From assembly GCA_041394245.1 (NCBI GenBank), contig JAWKIR010000002.1, positions 186,001 to 250,000 of the forward strand: a stretch of 64,000 nt of DNA, in the 5' to 3' direction. Positions 1-8,354 of this stretch are shown here, one piece after another. This DNA comes from Acidimicrobiales bacterium (GTDB lineage Bacteria > Actinomycetota > Acidimicrobiia > Acidimicrobiales > Aldehydirespiratoraceae). A program made the translations under genes and the position numbers. A model generated the notes under the pieces. The model ran no database searches. It was given only the letters and a program-made list of their open reading frames with translations, and had not been told where the DNA came from. Position 1 is the stretch's first letter. Each line of letters opens with the position of its first letter.

Positions 1-1
1 G

Positions 2-745
2 GGCGTCGTGATCAAGGTGTGGGGTCCCGGGTGGGCGTTCCTGGTCAACGCCGTGAGTTTCGCGACGATCATCGTGGCGTTGCTGGCGGTTTCGGTTCCC
101 TACGTCGATCGTGATCGGTCGCAGCGGATGCGTCCGCTGCGCGAGTTCATCGCTGCGTTCCGGTTCGCCCGGACCCGCCCCGGCATCATCACGGCGATCG
201 GCACCGTCACCTTGATCGGCTTCTTCGGTCTCGCCAGCCAGACCATGTCCGTCGCGCTCGCCGAAGAGGTCTTCGAGGTCGAGGCCGGCTTCGCCCAGAT
301 GCTGTTCGCGGCGGGGCTCGGCGCCGTCATCGCGTCGCCGGGCGTGGCCTGGGTGGCGAAGTTCACGAAGCGATCGGTGATCCAGCAGTACGCGCTCGTG
401 CTCTACGGCATCGGCATCGTGGTCGCGGGTGTCGCCCCGACATTCCTGCTCGCCCAGGGCGGCCTGTTCCTGATGGGCATGGCCCACATCGCGTCGGCGT
501 CCACGCTCAACACGTCGATCCAGTTGCAAGTCGACGAGTCGGTGCGGGCGAAGGTGCTGTCGGTCTATCTGACCACGCTGCTCATCGCGAACCCGCTCGG
601 TCAGCTCGCGCTCGGTCAGGCGATCGAACGGGTCGGGGCCCGTGAGACCTTCGTGGTGGCCGGTGCCGTGCTCATCGTCGTCGCGGTGGTCCTCACCGTC
701 ACCGGTCGACTCGAGGGTCTCGACGACGAGGTCCACACCACGTAG
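2..745 (+). CDS. MFS transporter, C-terminal part (5' end outside window)
   Basis: The frame is open from the first bases, so the start lies upstream; a GTG at 8 is only an internal codon. About 247 residues are visible with roughly six hydrophobic segments, matching the second half of a 12-helix major facilitator superfamily transporter. The repeated Gly/Ala-rich helices and a basic loop (KFTKRS) between membrane segments fit the MFS_3 / EntS-like exporter group, proteins that use ion gradients to move small molecules across the cytoplasmic membrane. Substrate cannot be told. The next gene is convergent, ending 28 nt away on the other strand. Confidence 0.75.
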   Translation, partial: GVVIKVWGPGWAFLVNAVSFATIIVALLAVSVPYVDRDRSQRMRPLREFIAAFRFARTRPGIITAIGTVTLIGFFGLASQTMSVALAEEVFEVEAGFAQMLFAAGLGAVIASPGVAWVAKFTKRSVIQQYALVLYGIGIVVAGVAPTFLLAQGGLFLMGMAHIASASTLNTSIQLQVDESVRAKVLSVYLTTLLIANPLGQLALGQAIERVGARETFVVAGAVLIVVAVVLTVTGRLEGLDDEVHTT

Positions 746-772
746 GCAGCGCCACCTCAGCGACGAGGACGG

Positions 773-1735
773 CTACCAGCCCGGGTCGTCGTCCTCGTCG
801 CTGAGGTAGCGCTGACCGTCGTCGCAGTCGGCCTTGGCCGGGCACCAGCGGCAGGCCGGGCCGGGCGCGGTCGTGGCCGGTCGGCCGCCCGAGGTCAGGT
901 CGAGGACCCGGGCGATGCCGTCGGTGATGCGGGCGACGGTGGAGAACAGGAGATTCTCGGTCACGTCCTCGGGGAGGAAGCGGCCCTGGTCGAGGTAGTA
1001 GGTGGCCAGGCGACGGGGTGGCGTGCCGAGGCGGATCGCCTCGAGCAGGGCATAGAACCGGAGGTCGTCGAGGTGCTGGGGGGCGAACCCGCCGGTCTTC
1101 AGGTCGATCAGCACCTTGCCGGCGACGTCGCCTTCGGCCTGGCCGAGCGCCAGGTCGACCTTGCCGCTGAGCACGAAGCGGTCGTGGATCTCGAGCCGGA
1201 GGCGGCTCTCGGTGGCCGGCCGCCAGCCGGGCTTGAGCGGTGGGAAGCACTCGAGGAACTTGACGACGCGATCGTTGGCTTCTGCTCGGAGTTCGGCCCG
1301 CTCGACCTCGGTCGCCTGCTGGAGCCAGTCGGCGAGCCCGTCGATGCCTTCGGAGAGGCGGCTGATCGATTCGTCGACGAGCACGAGCGGCTCGGGTTCA
1401 CGGCGCCAGTGGATGCTGAGCTCGATCGCCTTGTGGGCGATGGTCCCGCGCGCGATCGGGACCGACCACGCGAACTCTTCGGCTTCCTCGGCGAGGAAGC
1501 GGCGTTCGCAGCCCATGATGCGGCCGAGCATGTGTTTGGAGACGAACATGTTGTCGCCGGGTTTCGCGTCCTTGCGTTGGTCGACGAGCTCGACGAGCGG
1601 CGCGAGCCCGTCTTCGAGTTCGCGGCGGAGCTGATGCCGCAGAACGGCGTCGAAGCGGGGACGTTCGTCGCGGTTGGCGCCGAGCTGGGCGAGGACGTCT
1701 TGTTGCGCGGGGTTCAGCTCGACCGGTGTCTCCAC
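773..1735 (-). CDS. PD-(D/E)XK nuclease with likely Fe-S cluster (Cas4/AddB/RecB type)
   Basis: A 320-residue protein, taking the GTG at 1735 as start because the in-frame extension upstream is low-complexity Arg/Pro sequence crossing a palindrome. The C-terminal half has the nuclease core: an Asp in SGKVDLALG followed by LIDLKTG, the D-x-D/E-x-K arrangement. One cysteine near residue 76 (GCERRF) plus three at about 295, 298 and 304 (CRWCPAKADC) match the split four-cysteine 4Fe-4S pattern of Cas4, AddB and RecB-like single-strand exonucleases. No cas genes or helicase lie nearby, so a DNA repair role is inferred rather than CRISPR adaptation. Divergent from the small gene at 1851 across a palindromic region. 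Confidence 0.75.
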   Translation of the reverse strand: METPVELNPAQQDVLAQLGANRDERPRFDAVLRHQLRRELEDGLAPLVELVDQRKDAKPGDNMFVSKHMLGRIMGCERRFLAEEAEEFAWSVPIARGTIAHKAIELSIHWRREPEPLVLVDESISRLSEGIDGLADWLQQATEVERAELRAEANDRVVKFLECFPPLKPGWRPATESRLRLEIHDRFVLSGKVDLALGQAEGDVAGKVLIDLKTGGFAPQHLDDLRFYALLEAIRLGTPPRRLATYYLDQGRFLPEDVTENLLFSTVARITDGIARVLDLTSGGRPATTAPGPACRWCPAKADCDDGQRYLSDEDDDPGW

Positions 1736-1759
1736 CCGGGCACTGTTGCACACGCGGCG

Positions 1760-1791
1760 ACGTCTCCGCGGGGACGTCCCCGCGGGGACGT
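1760..1791. promoter_or_regulatory. Two overlapping 18-bp palindromes in a divergent promoter region
   Basis: Bases 1774-1791 read ACGTCCCCGCGGGGACGT, a perfect 18-bp palindrome. Bases 1760-1777 are the same palindrome with one change (T for C at the fifth base), and the two share a central ACGT. They sit 25 nt before the GTG of the nuclease gene and about 60 nt before the small plus-strand gene. This is the expected place for an operator bound by a dimeric repressor acting on both. It does not resemble the actinobacterial SOS box. Confidence 0.45.
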
Positions 1792-1850
1792 TTCGGGCCG
1801 GTCCGCGCGATCGTCGCCACTGCCCGTGACTGTCACACGGCCTCGGCAGT

Positions 1851-2231
1851 ATGACCGCCATGGAGGCCACGTCTTTGAAGTTCGCCAACGCCGCCCGGAG
1901 CCTCGGGCAGGCCGCGCGTCTTCGTGATCTGGTCGTGCCCGGGTTCCGCTCGCCGCCCGGCATCGAGGGGGTGTCGCGCACCTTGCGACGGCGGCGAGGC
2001 GTCCCGTCGGTCGCGGTGCGGCTCAAGGGGCGACCGTGGTCGGCGGTGCTGGCCGACATGATCGAGGGCGTCGTCGCCGCCAACGACCTGTCGGGAACGA
2101 AGGCCGACCGGGCCCGCGCCGCACTCTGGCTGGCGGTGGAGGATCCGGCCGCTCAGGCGAGCGCGTCGGAGGAGTCCGGGCCCGAACCGTGTGTCTCGAA
2201 GCGTCCGCGGCCGGCCCGTTTCGCGTCGTAG
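1851..2231 (+). CDS. Small conserved-looking hypothetical protein
   Basis: A 126-residue protein starting at ATG 1851; ATG 1860 is an in-frame alternative. The central part has a basic stretch (TLRRRRG) followed by a compact alpha/beta-looking segment ending DMIEGVVAANDL, then an Ala/Arg-rich helix. It resembles short uncharacterised actinobacterial proteins, but no function is recognised. The last 79 bases overlap the 3' end of the convergent GGDEF gene, so its C-terminal tail may be poorly conserved. It is divergent from the Fe-S nuclease and probably shares the palindromic control region. Confidence 0.5.
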   Translation: MTAMEATSLKFANAARSLGQAARLRDLVVPGFRSPPGIEGVSRTLRRRRGVPSVAVRLKGRPWSAVLADMIEGVVAANDLSGTKADRARAALWLAVEDPAAQASASEESGPEPCVSKRPRPARFAS

Positions 2232-3340
2232 AGGGCGGCATCGGCCATCTGGAGCAGTGCTTCCGCCGACGTCGGCTCGTCGGGCAACGCGATCCCGATG
2301 CTGATGCCCAGGCGGTGTTCCCGTCCGCCCGACTCGAACGGCTCCTCGAAGCCCTCGAGGATGCGCTCGGCGATGCGCTCCACATCGGCGGGGGATTCCG
2401 CGCCGGGAATGACGGCGGTGAACTCGTCGCCGCCCAACCGGGCCAGGATGTCGTGCGGGCGAAGCCGGCCGAGAATGCGTCGGGCCGCCAGCTGGATGAC
2501 GGCGTCGCCGGTCGCGTGCCCGAACTCGTCGTTGATCTCCTTGAAGCGGTCGAGATCCATGAACAACACCGCGACCTCACGCGGGTGTTCGTCCACCGCC
2601 TCCGCGAGTCGCCGACCGAACTCCTGCCGGTTGGCCATGCCCGTCAGCGGGTCGTGTGCGGCCTCGTGCGCCAGGCGGGCGTTGAGCTCCCGCAGCTGGG
2701 CGGTGGTCTCGAGGTTGACCGCGGCGTAGTACGCCGCGCGCTCGTCAGCTCCTCGGTTGATGAATGCCAGCACAGCGCTGAACGGAAGGGCGTAGAGCAC
2801 GATGAAGCCCACGGTCCGGCTCACGCCGCCGCCCTGTTGGATCAACGCGACGGCACCGATGCCGGCGACCGGCAGTTGGAACGCCCAGAACATGCGTGGC
2901 ACCGATGCCGTGAAGATGGCGTTGACGGCCAGGGTCGAGAGCAGCATCATCCCGATCACCGAGCGCCAGGCGTCGGTGTCCGGCACCACGAGGGCACCGA
3001 GCGATCCCCATGCGCACCCGGCGACGAACAGCACCGCGGCGAGTTCGGTCGCCGCCGCCTCGGCCCGGCTGCGGTTGCCGCGGTAGCGGACGACGACCAG
3101 CAGCATCATCACCGACGTGGCCGTGACCATCCCCAACCAGCCGAGAAGCCGGGCGTGGTCGGCGTGTCCCCACAGGAGAACCACCCAGCTGAGCGCGGTC
3201 AGCGGGGCAAGGGTGGCGACCACGACGTTGAGTCGCAGCGCCGTGTCGGCCAACGTTCGATCCACCGAGGCGCGCACCTCCGCAGTCGTTTCGGGAAGGC
3301 TCGGGCGGAGCCAACCGACGATCAGGCGGATGCGGGACAC
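2153..3340 (-). CDS. Membrane-bound diguanylate cyclase (GGDEF)
   Basis: A 395-residue protein from GTG 3340; longer starts run into the divergent USP promoter and add no recognisable sequence. About six hydrophobic segments occupy residues 35-205 (a MASE-like sensor region), followed by a linker helix and a GGDEF domain. The active site GGDEF is intact at about 303-307, so synthesis of cyclic di-GMP from two GTP is expected. RPHD lies exactly five residues before it (about 294-297) and matches the RxxD inhibitory I-site, so product feedback inhibition is likely. No EAL domain is present. The signal sensed by the membrane part is unknown. Confidence 0.9.
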   Translation of the reverse strand: MSRIRLIVGWLRPSLPETTAEVRASVDRTLADTALRLNVVVATLAPLTALSWVVLLWGHADHARLLGWLGMVTATSVMMLLVVVRYRGNRSRAEAAATELAAVLFVAGCAWGSLGALVVPDTDAWRSVIGMMLLSTLAVNAIFTASVPRMFWAFQLPVAGIGAVALIQQGGGVSRTVGFIVLYALPFSAVLAFINRGADERAAYYAAVNLETTAQLRELNARLAHEAAHDPLTGMANRQEFGRRLAEAVDEHPREVAVLFMDLDRFKEINDEFGHATGDAVIQLAARRILGRLRPHDILARLGGDEFTAVIPGAESPADVERIAERILEGFEEPFESGGREHRLGISIGIALPDEPTSAEALLQMADAALYDAKRAGRGRFETHGSGPDSSDALA

Positions 3341-3447
3341 GCCGCAGCTTCGGTTCGTGCCGGTCGAATCTGAGTCGGGGCGCACCCCTGGGGACCGTCG
3401 GAGTGTGGCCGTTACTCTGTCGCAATCCCCTGCGAACAGGAGTGCGC

Positions 3448-4344
3448 ATGCGACGGTTTCGGCGAATCCTGGTGGTCCCGGTGACGACCGCGGTCGAACC
3501 GCCGGCCGCGTTGACCGAGGCGGTTGCACTGGGCGAGGCCTCCGGGGCCGACGTGCGGGTGCTCGGCCATCTCGAACCGCTCAGCGATGTCGAACAGCAG
3601 GCCGCCGACGCCGCCGGTGTCGCCGACCTGCTGGACCGTGCCATCTCCGCGGTCGAGCAGCGCCTGGTCGACTGGGTCGAACGGATCGACGCGTCGTCGG
3701 TGACGGTCGAGGTCGCCGTCGGGTCGCTGTCGGCGATCGCCGCGGACGCGGTCGAGTCGGGTGGGCACGACCTCGTGATCGTCGCCGCGGATCGCAGCGT
3801 CGAGAGTGCGGCCGCCTCGCTCCGAATCGTGCGGGGCGCGCCCTGCCCGGTCTGGTTGCTGCGCCCGGGATTCGAGGGCTCGTGTGTGCTCGCCGCCCTC
3901 GATCTCGATGCCGATGCCGAACTCAACCGACTGATTCTCGATCTCGCGAGCTCTCAGGCCGAGCTGCACGGGGGCCGGGTGCGGGTCATGCACGCGTGGC
4001 AGACCGGTCACCTCGAGCTCTTGGCGCGCGCCGCCGACCATCGTCTCGACCACAAGACGGAGTCCGACATCGTGTCTGCGGTCGAGTGGGCCCATCGGCA
4101 GTCGCTCGACGAGCTGCTGTTCGACCGTGACGATGTCGGCGATGTGCACCTCGTCGACGGAAGTCCCGGCCGATCGATCCTTGCGCTCGCCGACCTCTAC
4201 CGGGCCGACCTCGTGGTCATGGGGGCCGGCGATGTGAGCGCCGGATCGTCCGAGCTCGGGACCACCGCTGAGCAGGTGCTGGCCGATGGCGAGTGTTCCG
4301 TGCTCGTCGTGCGCGGCTCGGGACCGGCCCGCTCGGTCAGCTGA
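3448..4344 (+). CDS. Tandem universal stress protein (two USP domains)
   Basis: A 298-residue protein; ATG 3448 is preceded by a good AGGAG ribosome site. It has two Rossmann-like USP halves, the first beginning RRILVVPVTT and the second FEGSCVLAALDL. The C-terminal half ends in the usual LVVMGAG...CSVLVVRG pattern, although the ATP-loop G-x2-G-x9-G(S/T) is degenerate (AGDVSAGSSELGTT). USPs are cytoplasmic proteins induced by starvation, hypoxia and oxidative stress. It is divergent from the GGDEF gene with about 107 bp between starts, and the kinase gene follows 51 nt downstream. Further USPs lie at 15.8-21.8 kb. Confidence 0.85.
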   Translation: MRRFRRILVVPVTTAVEPPAALTEAVALGEASGADVRVLGHLEPLSDVEQQAADAAGVADLLDRAISAVEQRLVDWVERIDASSVTVEVAVGSLSAIAADAVESGGHDLVIVAADRSVESAAASLRIVRGAPCPVWLLRPGFEGSCVLAALDLDADAELNRLILDLASSQAELHGGRVRVMHAWQTGHLELLARAADHRLDHKTESDIVSAVEWAHRQSLDELLFDRDDVGDVHLVDGSPGRSILALADLYRADLVVMGAGDVSAGSSELGTTAEQVLADGECSVLVVRGSGPARSVS

Positions 4345-4395
4345 ACCGTCGCCGGCGAATCGACGGCCGCGCTCACGAATGGAAGCATCGACCTC

Positions 4396-5418
4396 ATGGT
4401 GCATGTTCCCGGTGACCTCGATGGTGTGACCGCCGAATGGCTGACCGCTGCGCTGTCGGAGGGGCGACCGGAGACGGTCGTGTCGTCGGTGGCGGTCGAA
4501 CAGGTGATCCACGGTTCGCTGACCAAGGTGCGTCTGGCTGTCGACTACGCGGCGAACCCTCACGGAGTCCCGGCCTCGCTGTATCTGAAGGCGGCGTTCG
4601 AGGATCACGGCATCCCCACCTCGGTGCGCTCCGAGGCCGTGTTCTACGCGGTGGGCCAACCCGAGGTCGACGTGGTCACGCCACAGCCCTATGCCGCCGT
4701 CCACGACGACGAACACGGGGTCGTGGTGATGGAGGACGTGGTCGACTCCGGCGGGACGATCACCGACCCGAGAGCGCCCTGGTCGGTGGAACTCGTGGCC
4801 GACGGCCTGGCCCAGCTCGCGAGCCTCCATGCCCGCTGGTGGGGTGACGGCCGGGTGCCCGGCATCCCCGATTTCGAAGGCTCGAACGCCCTCGGCGCAA
4901 TCCTCATGGCCGAGGGCTACTGGGAGTCCTGCATCGACGGGCCGACCGGCGTGCACGTGCCGGCGGCGTTCCGCGACCGCGAGCGGAGTCGTCCGATGGT
5001 CGAGGAACTGTGGCGCCTCGACACCCAGCGTCCCCTGGCCTTCTGCCATGGCGACGCCCACCTCGGCAACACGTTCGTCACCGCCGATGGGGGAGCGGCG
5101 TTCCTCGACTGGGGCGGGGTCAAGGCCGGCCACTGGGCCCGCGAAGTCTGCTACTTCCTGGCCGGCGCGCTCAGCCCCGACGATCGCCGCGCCCACGAGG
5201 TCGCCCTGCTCGAGGGCTACCTGGCCGGGCTCGGGGCCCACGGCGTCGCCGACCCGCCGGGCTGGGACGACGCATGGCTCACCTATCGGCGCCACTTCCT
5301 CCACGGCCTGCTCTGGTTCCTGTGTCCGACCCAGATGCAGCCCGTCGACATCATCAACGCCAACGTCGAACGGTTCGCTCTCGCCTGCACCGACCACGAC
5401 GTCGCCACGCTCTTCTGA
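4396..5418 (+). CDS. Phosphotransferase of the aminoglycoside/ecdysteroid kinase-like family
   Basis: A 340-residue protein from ATG 4396. The catalytic loop HGDAHLGN (His218, Asp220, Asn225) and the metal-binding FLDWGG (Asp238) are those of the APH/choline kinase fold. The surrounding sequence (ALYLKA..., REVCYFLAGAL, EGYLAGL) resembles the DUF1679/EcKinase-like subgroup seen in environmental Actinobacteria, often with lipid and CoA genes. It should transfer phosphate from ATP to a small hydroxylated substrate in the cytoplasm; the substrate is unknown and antibiotic resistance should not be assumed. It ends 18 nt before the tRNA-Leu gene. Confidence 0.8.
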   Translation: MVHVPGDLDGVTAEWLTAALSEGRPETVVSSVAVEQVIHGSLTKVRLAVDYAANPHGVPASLYLKAAFEDHGIPTSVRSEAVFYAVGQPEVDVVTPQPYAAVHDDEHGVVVMEDVVDSGGTITDPRAPWSVELVADGLAQLASLHARWWGDGRVPGIPDFEGSNALGAILMAEGYWESCIDGPTGVHVPAAFRDRERSRPMVEELWRLDTQRPLAFCHGDAHLGNTFVTADGGAAFLDWGGVKAGHWAREVCYFLAGALSPDDRRAHEVALLEGYLAGLGAHGVADPPGWDDAWLTYRRHFLHGLLWFLCPTQMQPVDIINANVERFALACTDHDVATLF

Positions 5419-5436
5419 CGGGTACGGTGCCCGCAG

Positions 5437-5522
5437 GCCCGGGTGGCGGAATCGGCAGACGCAGGGGGCTTAAACCCCCCGGCACCCTCGGGTGCGTGTG
5501 AGTTCAAGTCTCACCCCGGGCA
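5437..5522 (+). tRNA. tRNA-Leu, anticodon UAA
   Basis: An 86-nt class II tRNA. Acceptor arms GCCCGGG (5437-5443) and CCCGGGC (5515-5521) pair perfectly with discriminator A at 5522. The anticodon stem GGGGG/CCCCC encloses loop CTTAAAC, giving UAA. A long variable arm (GGCACCCTCGGGTGC region) and T-arm GTGAG-TTCAAGT-CTCAC are present. CCA is not encoded. It is the integration target of the element to its right: its 3' half from 5471 is repeated at 10393. Confidence 0.97.
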
Positions 5523-5535
5523 CCGTTCTGAACAG
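5471..5535 (+). repeat. attL: tRNA-Leu 3' half plus 13 bp
   Basis: Left attachment repeat, running from the anticodon loop through the acceptor stem and 13 bp past the discriminator base. It keeps the tRNA functional. Compared with 10393-10457 it differs only at 5508 (G against A, in the T-loop) and 5526 (T against C, outside the tRNA). Identity stops at 5470 and 5536. Confidence 0.9.
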
Positions 5536-5542
5536 GTATATC

Positions 5543-6733
5543 GTGCCGTTCTTGGTTGATCGAGCTTCCTTCGATTCTGGGTTCAGACCGGAGCGCCACG
5601 GGAAGGGCTGGCGCTATCGAGTCGAGCTGCCCCGAGCCGAGACCGGGCGGCGTCGCTACTCGACCAAGGCCGGCTTCGGCACGGAGGGCGACGCCCGTCG
5701 TGCGCTCAACCGAGTGCTGGTCGACATCGACGACGGTGTCCACGTCGATCGCAACGATGTCACTGTCGGCGAGTACCTCGACGAGTGGCTTGATCGAGCA
5801 GCGGTCGACCTGCGAGCAACGACGATGGTCGGCTACCGGCGCTCGGCCGGTCTGATCGCGGAAGAGATCGGAGGCGTGCGCCTGCAGCGCCTGACGCCGC
5901 TGGCGGTCGAGAAGGCCTACGTGCGACTGATCGACGAGGGGCGGGCCCGCAAGACGGCCCGCAACGCGCATGGGGTTCTGCGCCGAGCGCTGGGCGATGC
6001 CGAGCGTCTCGGGCTGGTGAACCGCAACGCGGCGGCTGCCGCCAAGGCGCCGTCCGACGTCAAAGCCGAGTGGCCGACGTGGACTCCCGATGAGCTGAGT
6101 TCGTTCCTGCGGTCGGCGGCCGATGATCCGCTCTACGCCGCGATGGTGCTGTTCGCCACCACCGGTCTGCGCCGCAGCGAGGTGTGTGGGCTCCGGTGGG
6201 ACAACGTCGACCTCGAGACCGCTGAACTGTTCGTGGTGACGACTCGGACGACGGCCGGCCCGATCGTGATCGATGGAACGACCAAGACCCCGAAGAGCCG
6301 ACGGCGGGTGTCGCTGGACAAGGCGACGGTTGGCGTTCTCCGAGCCCACAAGACCGAGCAGACGAACGTCCGCCTGGCGCTGGGGCCAGTCTGGGTTGGT
6401 GACGGCCACGTGTTCACGCTTGACGACGGGCGGCCGCTACACCCCGATCAGTTGAGCAAGACGTTCCGCCGGCTCGCCGACCGCTGCGACCTTCCTCGGA
6501 TCCGGCTGCACGACCTGCGCCACACCTACGCCACGATCGGCCTCCGGGCGGGCGTGCACCCCAAGGTGATGTCCGAACGCCTCGTCCACGCCACTGTCGG
6601 CGTGACGCTCGACCTCTACTCCCACGTCGCCCCAGCACTCGATCGCGACGCCGCCGAGGAGGTTGCCTCGTTGCTTGACTACGCGGCTCCCGAGTCCGCC
6701 GATGGCCGGTCCACGACCGGCGACAGCGTTTGA
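5543..6733 (+). CDS. int: Tyrosine recombinase / phage-type integrase
   Basis: A 396-residue protein from GTG 5543, 7 bp after attL; longer starts would lie inside the tRNA. An N-terminal arm-type DNA-binding segment (RVELPRAETGRRRYSTKAGF) is followed by a SAM-like core-binding domain at about 55-165 and the catalytic domain. Catalytic residues are visible: Arg in TTGLRRSEVCGLRW, HDLRH (323-327), a second His at 349 (LVHATVGVTLDLYSH) and the nucleophile Tyr359. It is intact and so could still integrate or excise the island. Transcription may come from the tRNA promoter. Its 3' end overlaps the convergent membrane gene by 55 nt. Confidence 0.95.
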   Translation: MPFLVDRASFDSGFRPERHGKGWRYRVELPRAETGRRRYSTKAGFGTEGDARRALNRVLVDIDDGVHVDRNDVTVGEYLDEWLDRAAVDLRATTMVGYRRSAGLIAEEIGGVRLQRLTPLAVEKAYVRLIDEGRARKTARNAHGVLRRALGDAERLGLVNRNAAAAAKAPSDVKAEWPTWTPDELSSFLRSAADDPLYAAMVLFATTGLRRSEVCGLRWDNVDLETAELFVVTTRTTAGPIVIDGTTKTPKSRRRVSLDKATVGVLRAHKTEQTNVRLALGPVWVGDGHVFTLDDGRPLHPDQLSKTFRRLADRCDLPRIRLHDLRHTYATIGLRAGVHPKVMSERLVHATVGVTLDLYSHVAPALDRDAAEEVASLLDYAAPESADGRSTTGDSV

Positions 6734-7176
6734 TCGATCGACGATCTCGCCCCAGACGTCAGCCTCGCGGCGAGGAAGAGTCCGGCCGATCCCAGGAGCC
6801 CGAGGACGAGCCACCACATCGGTGCCTGCATCAGTTCATTGCAGTGAACCGAGTCGGCCCAATCCGCACCCGCGTTCGTGAAGGCCGGCAGTGAATCCGG
6901 CAAGTTCAAGGGCGGTCCGCAGATGATGTAGCCGCGCGAGGCCTCCCTCGGAATGAGGCCGAGACCGATCGTCACGGCGGCGACCGCCAGGCCTGCCGAG
7001 GCCAGCCGGCCCGCAGCGGACGCCCATGGACGACTTCCGGCAGGGCTGGCCCATCGATAGGCGACAACTGCAGCGATGGCCATCAGCGCAGCCACGAGGC
7101 CAGCGCGTCCCATCCTCGACATCTCATACAAGCCTTCGTGGTCGGCAAGAATCGACATCAACGTCACGGCCGACAT
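6679..7176 (-). CDS. Small membrane protein, island cargo, unknown function
   Basis: 165 residues from ATG 7176, or 147 from an internal ATG (MSRMGRAG). Three to four hydrophobic segments are visible: one near the N-terminus (GLVAALMAIAAVVAY), one in the middle (LASAGLAVAAVTIGLGL) and one near the C-terminus (MWWLVLGLLGSAGLFLAA). Two cysteines in the extracytoplasmic-looking loop (YIICGPPLNL and DSVHCNEL) could form a disulfide. I do not recognise the family. It is convergent with the integrase and overlaps its last 55 bases, which fits a compact mobile element. Confidence 0.6.
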   Translation of the reverse strand: MSAVTLMSILADHEGLYEMSRMGRAGLVAALMAIAAVVAYRWASPAGSRPWASAAGRLASAGLAVAAVTIGLGLIPREASRGYIICGPPLNLPDSLPAFTNAGADWADSVHCNELMQAPMWWLVLGLLGSAGLFLAARLTSGARSSIDQTLSPVVDRPSADSGAA

Positions 7177-7734
7177 CGTCGCACGCAGCTGGGCTCCCTG
7201 CCGAGCGGCTTCGGCGAACGGACTGGCTGGACCTCACCTTCGACCGCTGGCCCGGGTCTGTCGGATTTTCTGTGGTGGGGCTCATGCGGTCATCGCACTG
7301 ATCTGGGCGATGCGGTCGCCGTATGCACGGTGAGCCTGTTCAAGATGGCCTTCCAGCCGTTGATCCTGCCGGTCATGTTCTCACGGTGCTTCGTCGTAGT
7401 GGCGACGAGGTAGAGGACCTTCATCGCGGCTTGCTCGGTCGGGGAGGGAAACACGGAGGTCGGCACTTGGCGATGGAGGCGCTGTGTCGGCGGGGTGTTC
7501 CGGGCGCTCGCGTGCTCCAGATGTGTCTCGGCGCTTTCCTGGCGGGCAGTAGATGCTGGGGCCGGCAGCCACGGCTGGGTGCTGACGGCCGCAGGGAGCT
7601 GGCAGAAGCTGGAGCGGGCTGGCGCTGCGGTGAGCGCTGCTGTCATCTGTAGCGGAGTCTCCAGTCCGATATGCGCCGATCAGGGGCGCGTCGCTGCCCT
7701 CGGCTGTTTCGTCGATCTGGGCGGCTCCGTTCTC
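7177..7734. other. Non-coding stretch with IS remnant
   Basis: 558 bp between the membrane gene and the kinase gene with no convincing intact gene. Its only recognisable content is the decayed transposase end at about 7282-7480 on the minus strand; nothing is recognised in the rest. Confidence 0.5.
7282..7480 (-). pseudogene. IS256-family (mutator-type) transposase C-terminal remnant
   Basis: On the minus strand the phrases PTEQAAMKVLYLVATT and TGRINGWKAILNRLTVH match the conserved end of IS256/mutator transposases (HFPTEQAALKVLYL...GWKAILNTLTIHYGDR). After LTVH the frame breaks: the next frame reads YGDRIAQISAMTA then stops at 7282, so one base has been lost or gained near 7322-7330. Upstream of about 7480 the similarity fades. 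No terminal inverted repeat was found. It is a relic of an earlier insertion into the island. Confidence 0.6.
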
Positions 7735-8199
7735 TTAGGAATCGAGTTCCGACAGCCAGCGCTCGACAGCGCCGCGGTCGGTGAGCACGACGAGGTCGGC
7801 TTCAGGAGCGATATCGCTGACAGCCTGGAGGATCTTTGACCGGCTCGCCCGTCGCCATCGCAGAGTCCAGGCCCAGAAGTCTCTGCGTTCGCGCCCGCGT
7901 CGCCATGCCCGCCAGACACAGAGCCAAAGCGGCAGATCGAGCACGACCACGGTGTCGGCGCGTCGAAGGCGAGGTTCGAGAACGTCGTAGGGTCCGAGGT
8001 CTCCATCCATGACCCAGCGACGCTCCGCGGCCAGAGACGCTTGCCGCTCGACCCAGGCCTCAGCTGTCAACGGCTCGAGGCTGTCGCTCCAGAACAGCTT
8101 GTCGAGCTCGATGACCTCGGCACCGATTCTCGCCCCGAGGGCACGTGCGAACACCGACTTCCCCGCACCACCGCGGCCAAACACCAATATCCGATCCAT
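7735..8199 (-). CDS. P-loop kinase-like ATPase (topology modulation / adenylate-kinase-like)
   Basis: A 154-residue protein from ATG 8199. The Walker A motif GRGGAGKS is at residues 8-15, followed by an ELDKLFW segment and WVMDGDLG. VVVLDLPLW gives the second strand, then comes an Arg-rich lid (RRGRERRDFW, LRWRRASRSKIL). This is the short AAA_17 type often labelled DNA topology modulation protein FlaR, thought to be nucleoside or nucleotide kinases. The substrate is unknown. It lies inside the island, separated from its neighbours by non-coding gaps. Confidence 0.75.
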   Translation of the reverse strand: MDRILVFGRGGAGKSVFARALGARIGAEVIELDKLFWSDSLEPLTAEAWVERQASLAAERRWVMDGDLGPYDVLEPRLRRADTVVVLDLPLWLCVWRAWRRGRERRDFWAWTLRWRRASRSKILQAVSDIAPEADLVVLTDRGAVERWLSELDS

Positions 8200-8354
8200 C
8201 CTGACCAGTGTGGTCCGCGCCGATGACCCCGGCGTTCAGGAGCGGCCAGCCGAGCGCGCGAGGTGCCGATGAGGAGCGGGGATCCCCACGTTGTGCTCAA
8301 TCCGATATGGGCGACCTCGGTCGGCGACTCGTCGGCCCGCTCGGTGGGTGACTT

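Noticed and set aside
773..1735. Cas4 of a CRISPR system
   Set aside because: Fe-S PD-(D/E)XK layout fits Cas4 but no cas1/cas2 or repeat array exists in the window; stand-alone RecB/AddB-like nuclease is the safer call.
3412..5397. A 661-codon antisense frame opposite the USP and kinase genes
   Set aside because: Composition typical of shadow frames; the plus-strand proteins have intact family motifs.
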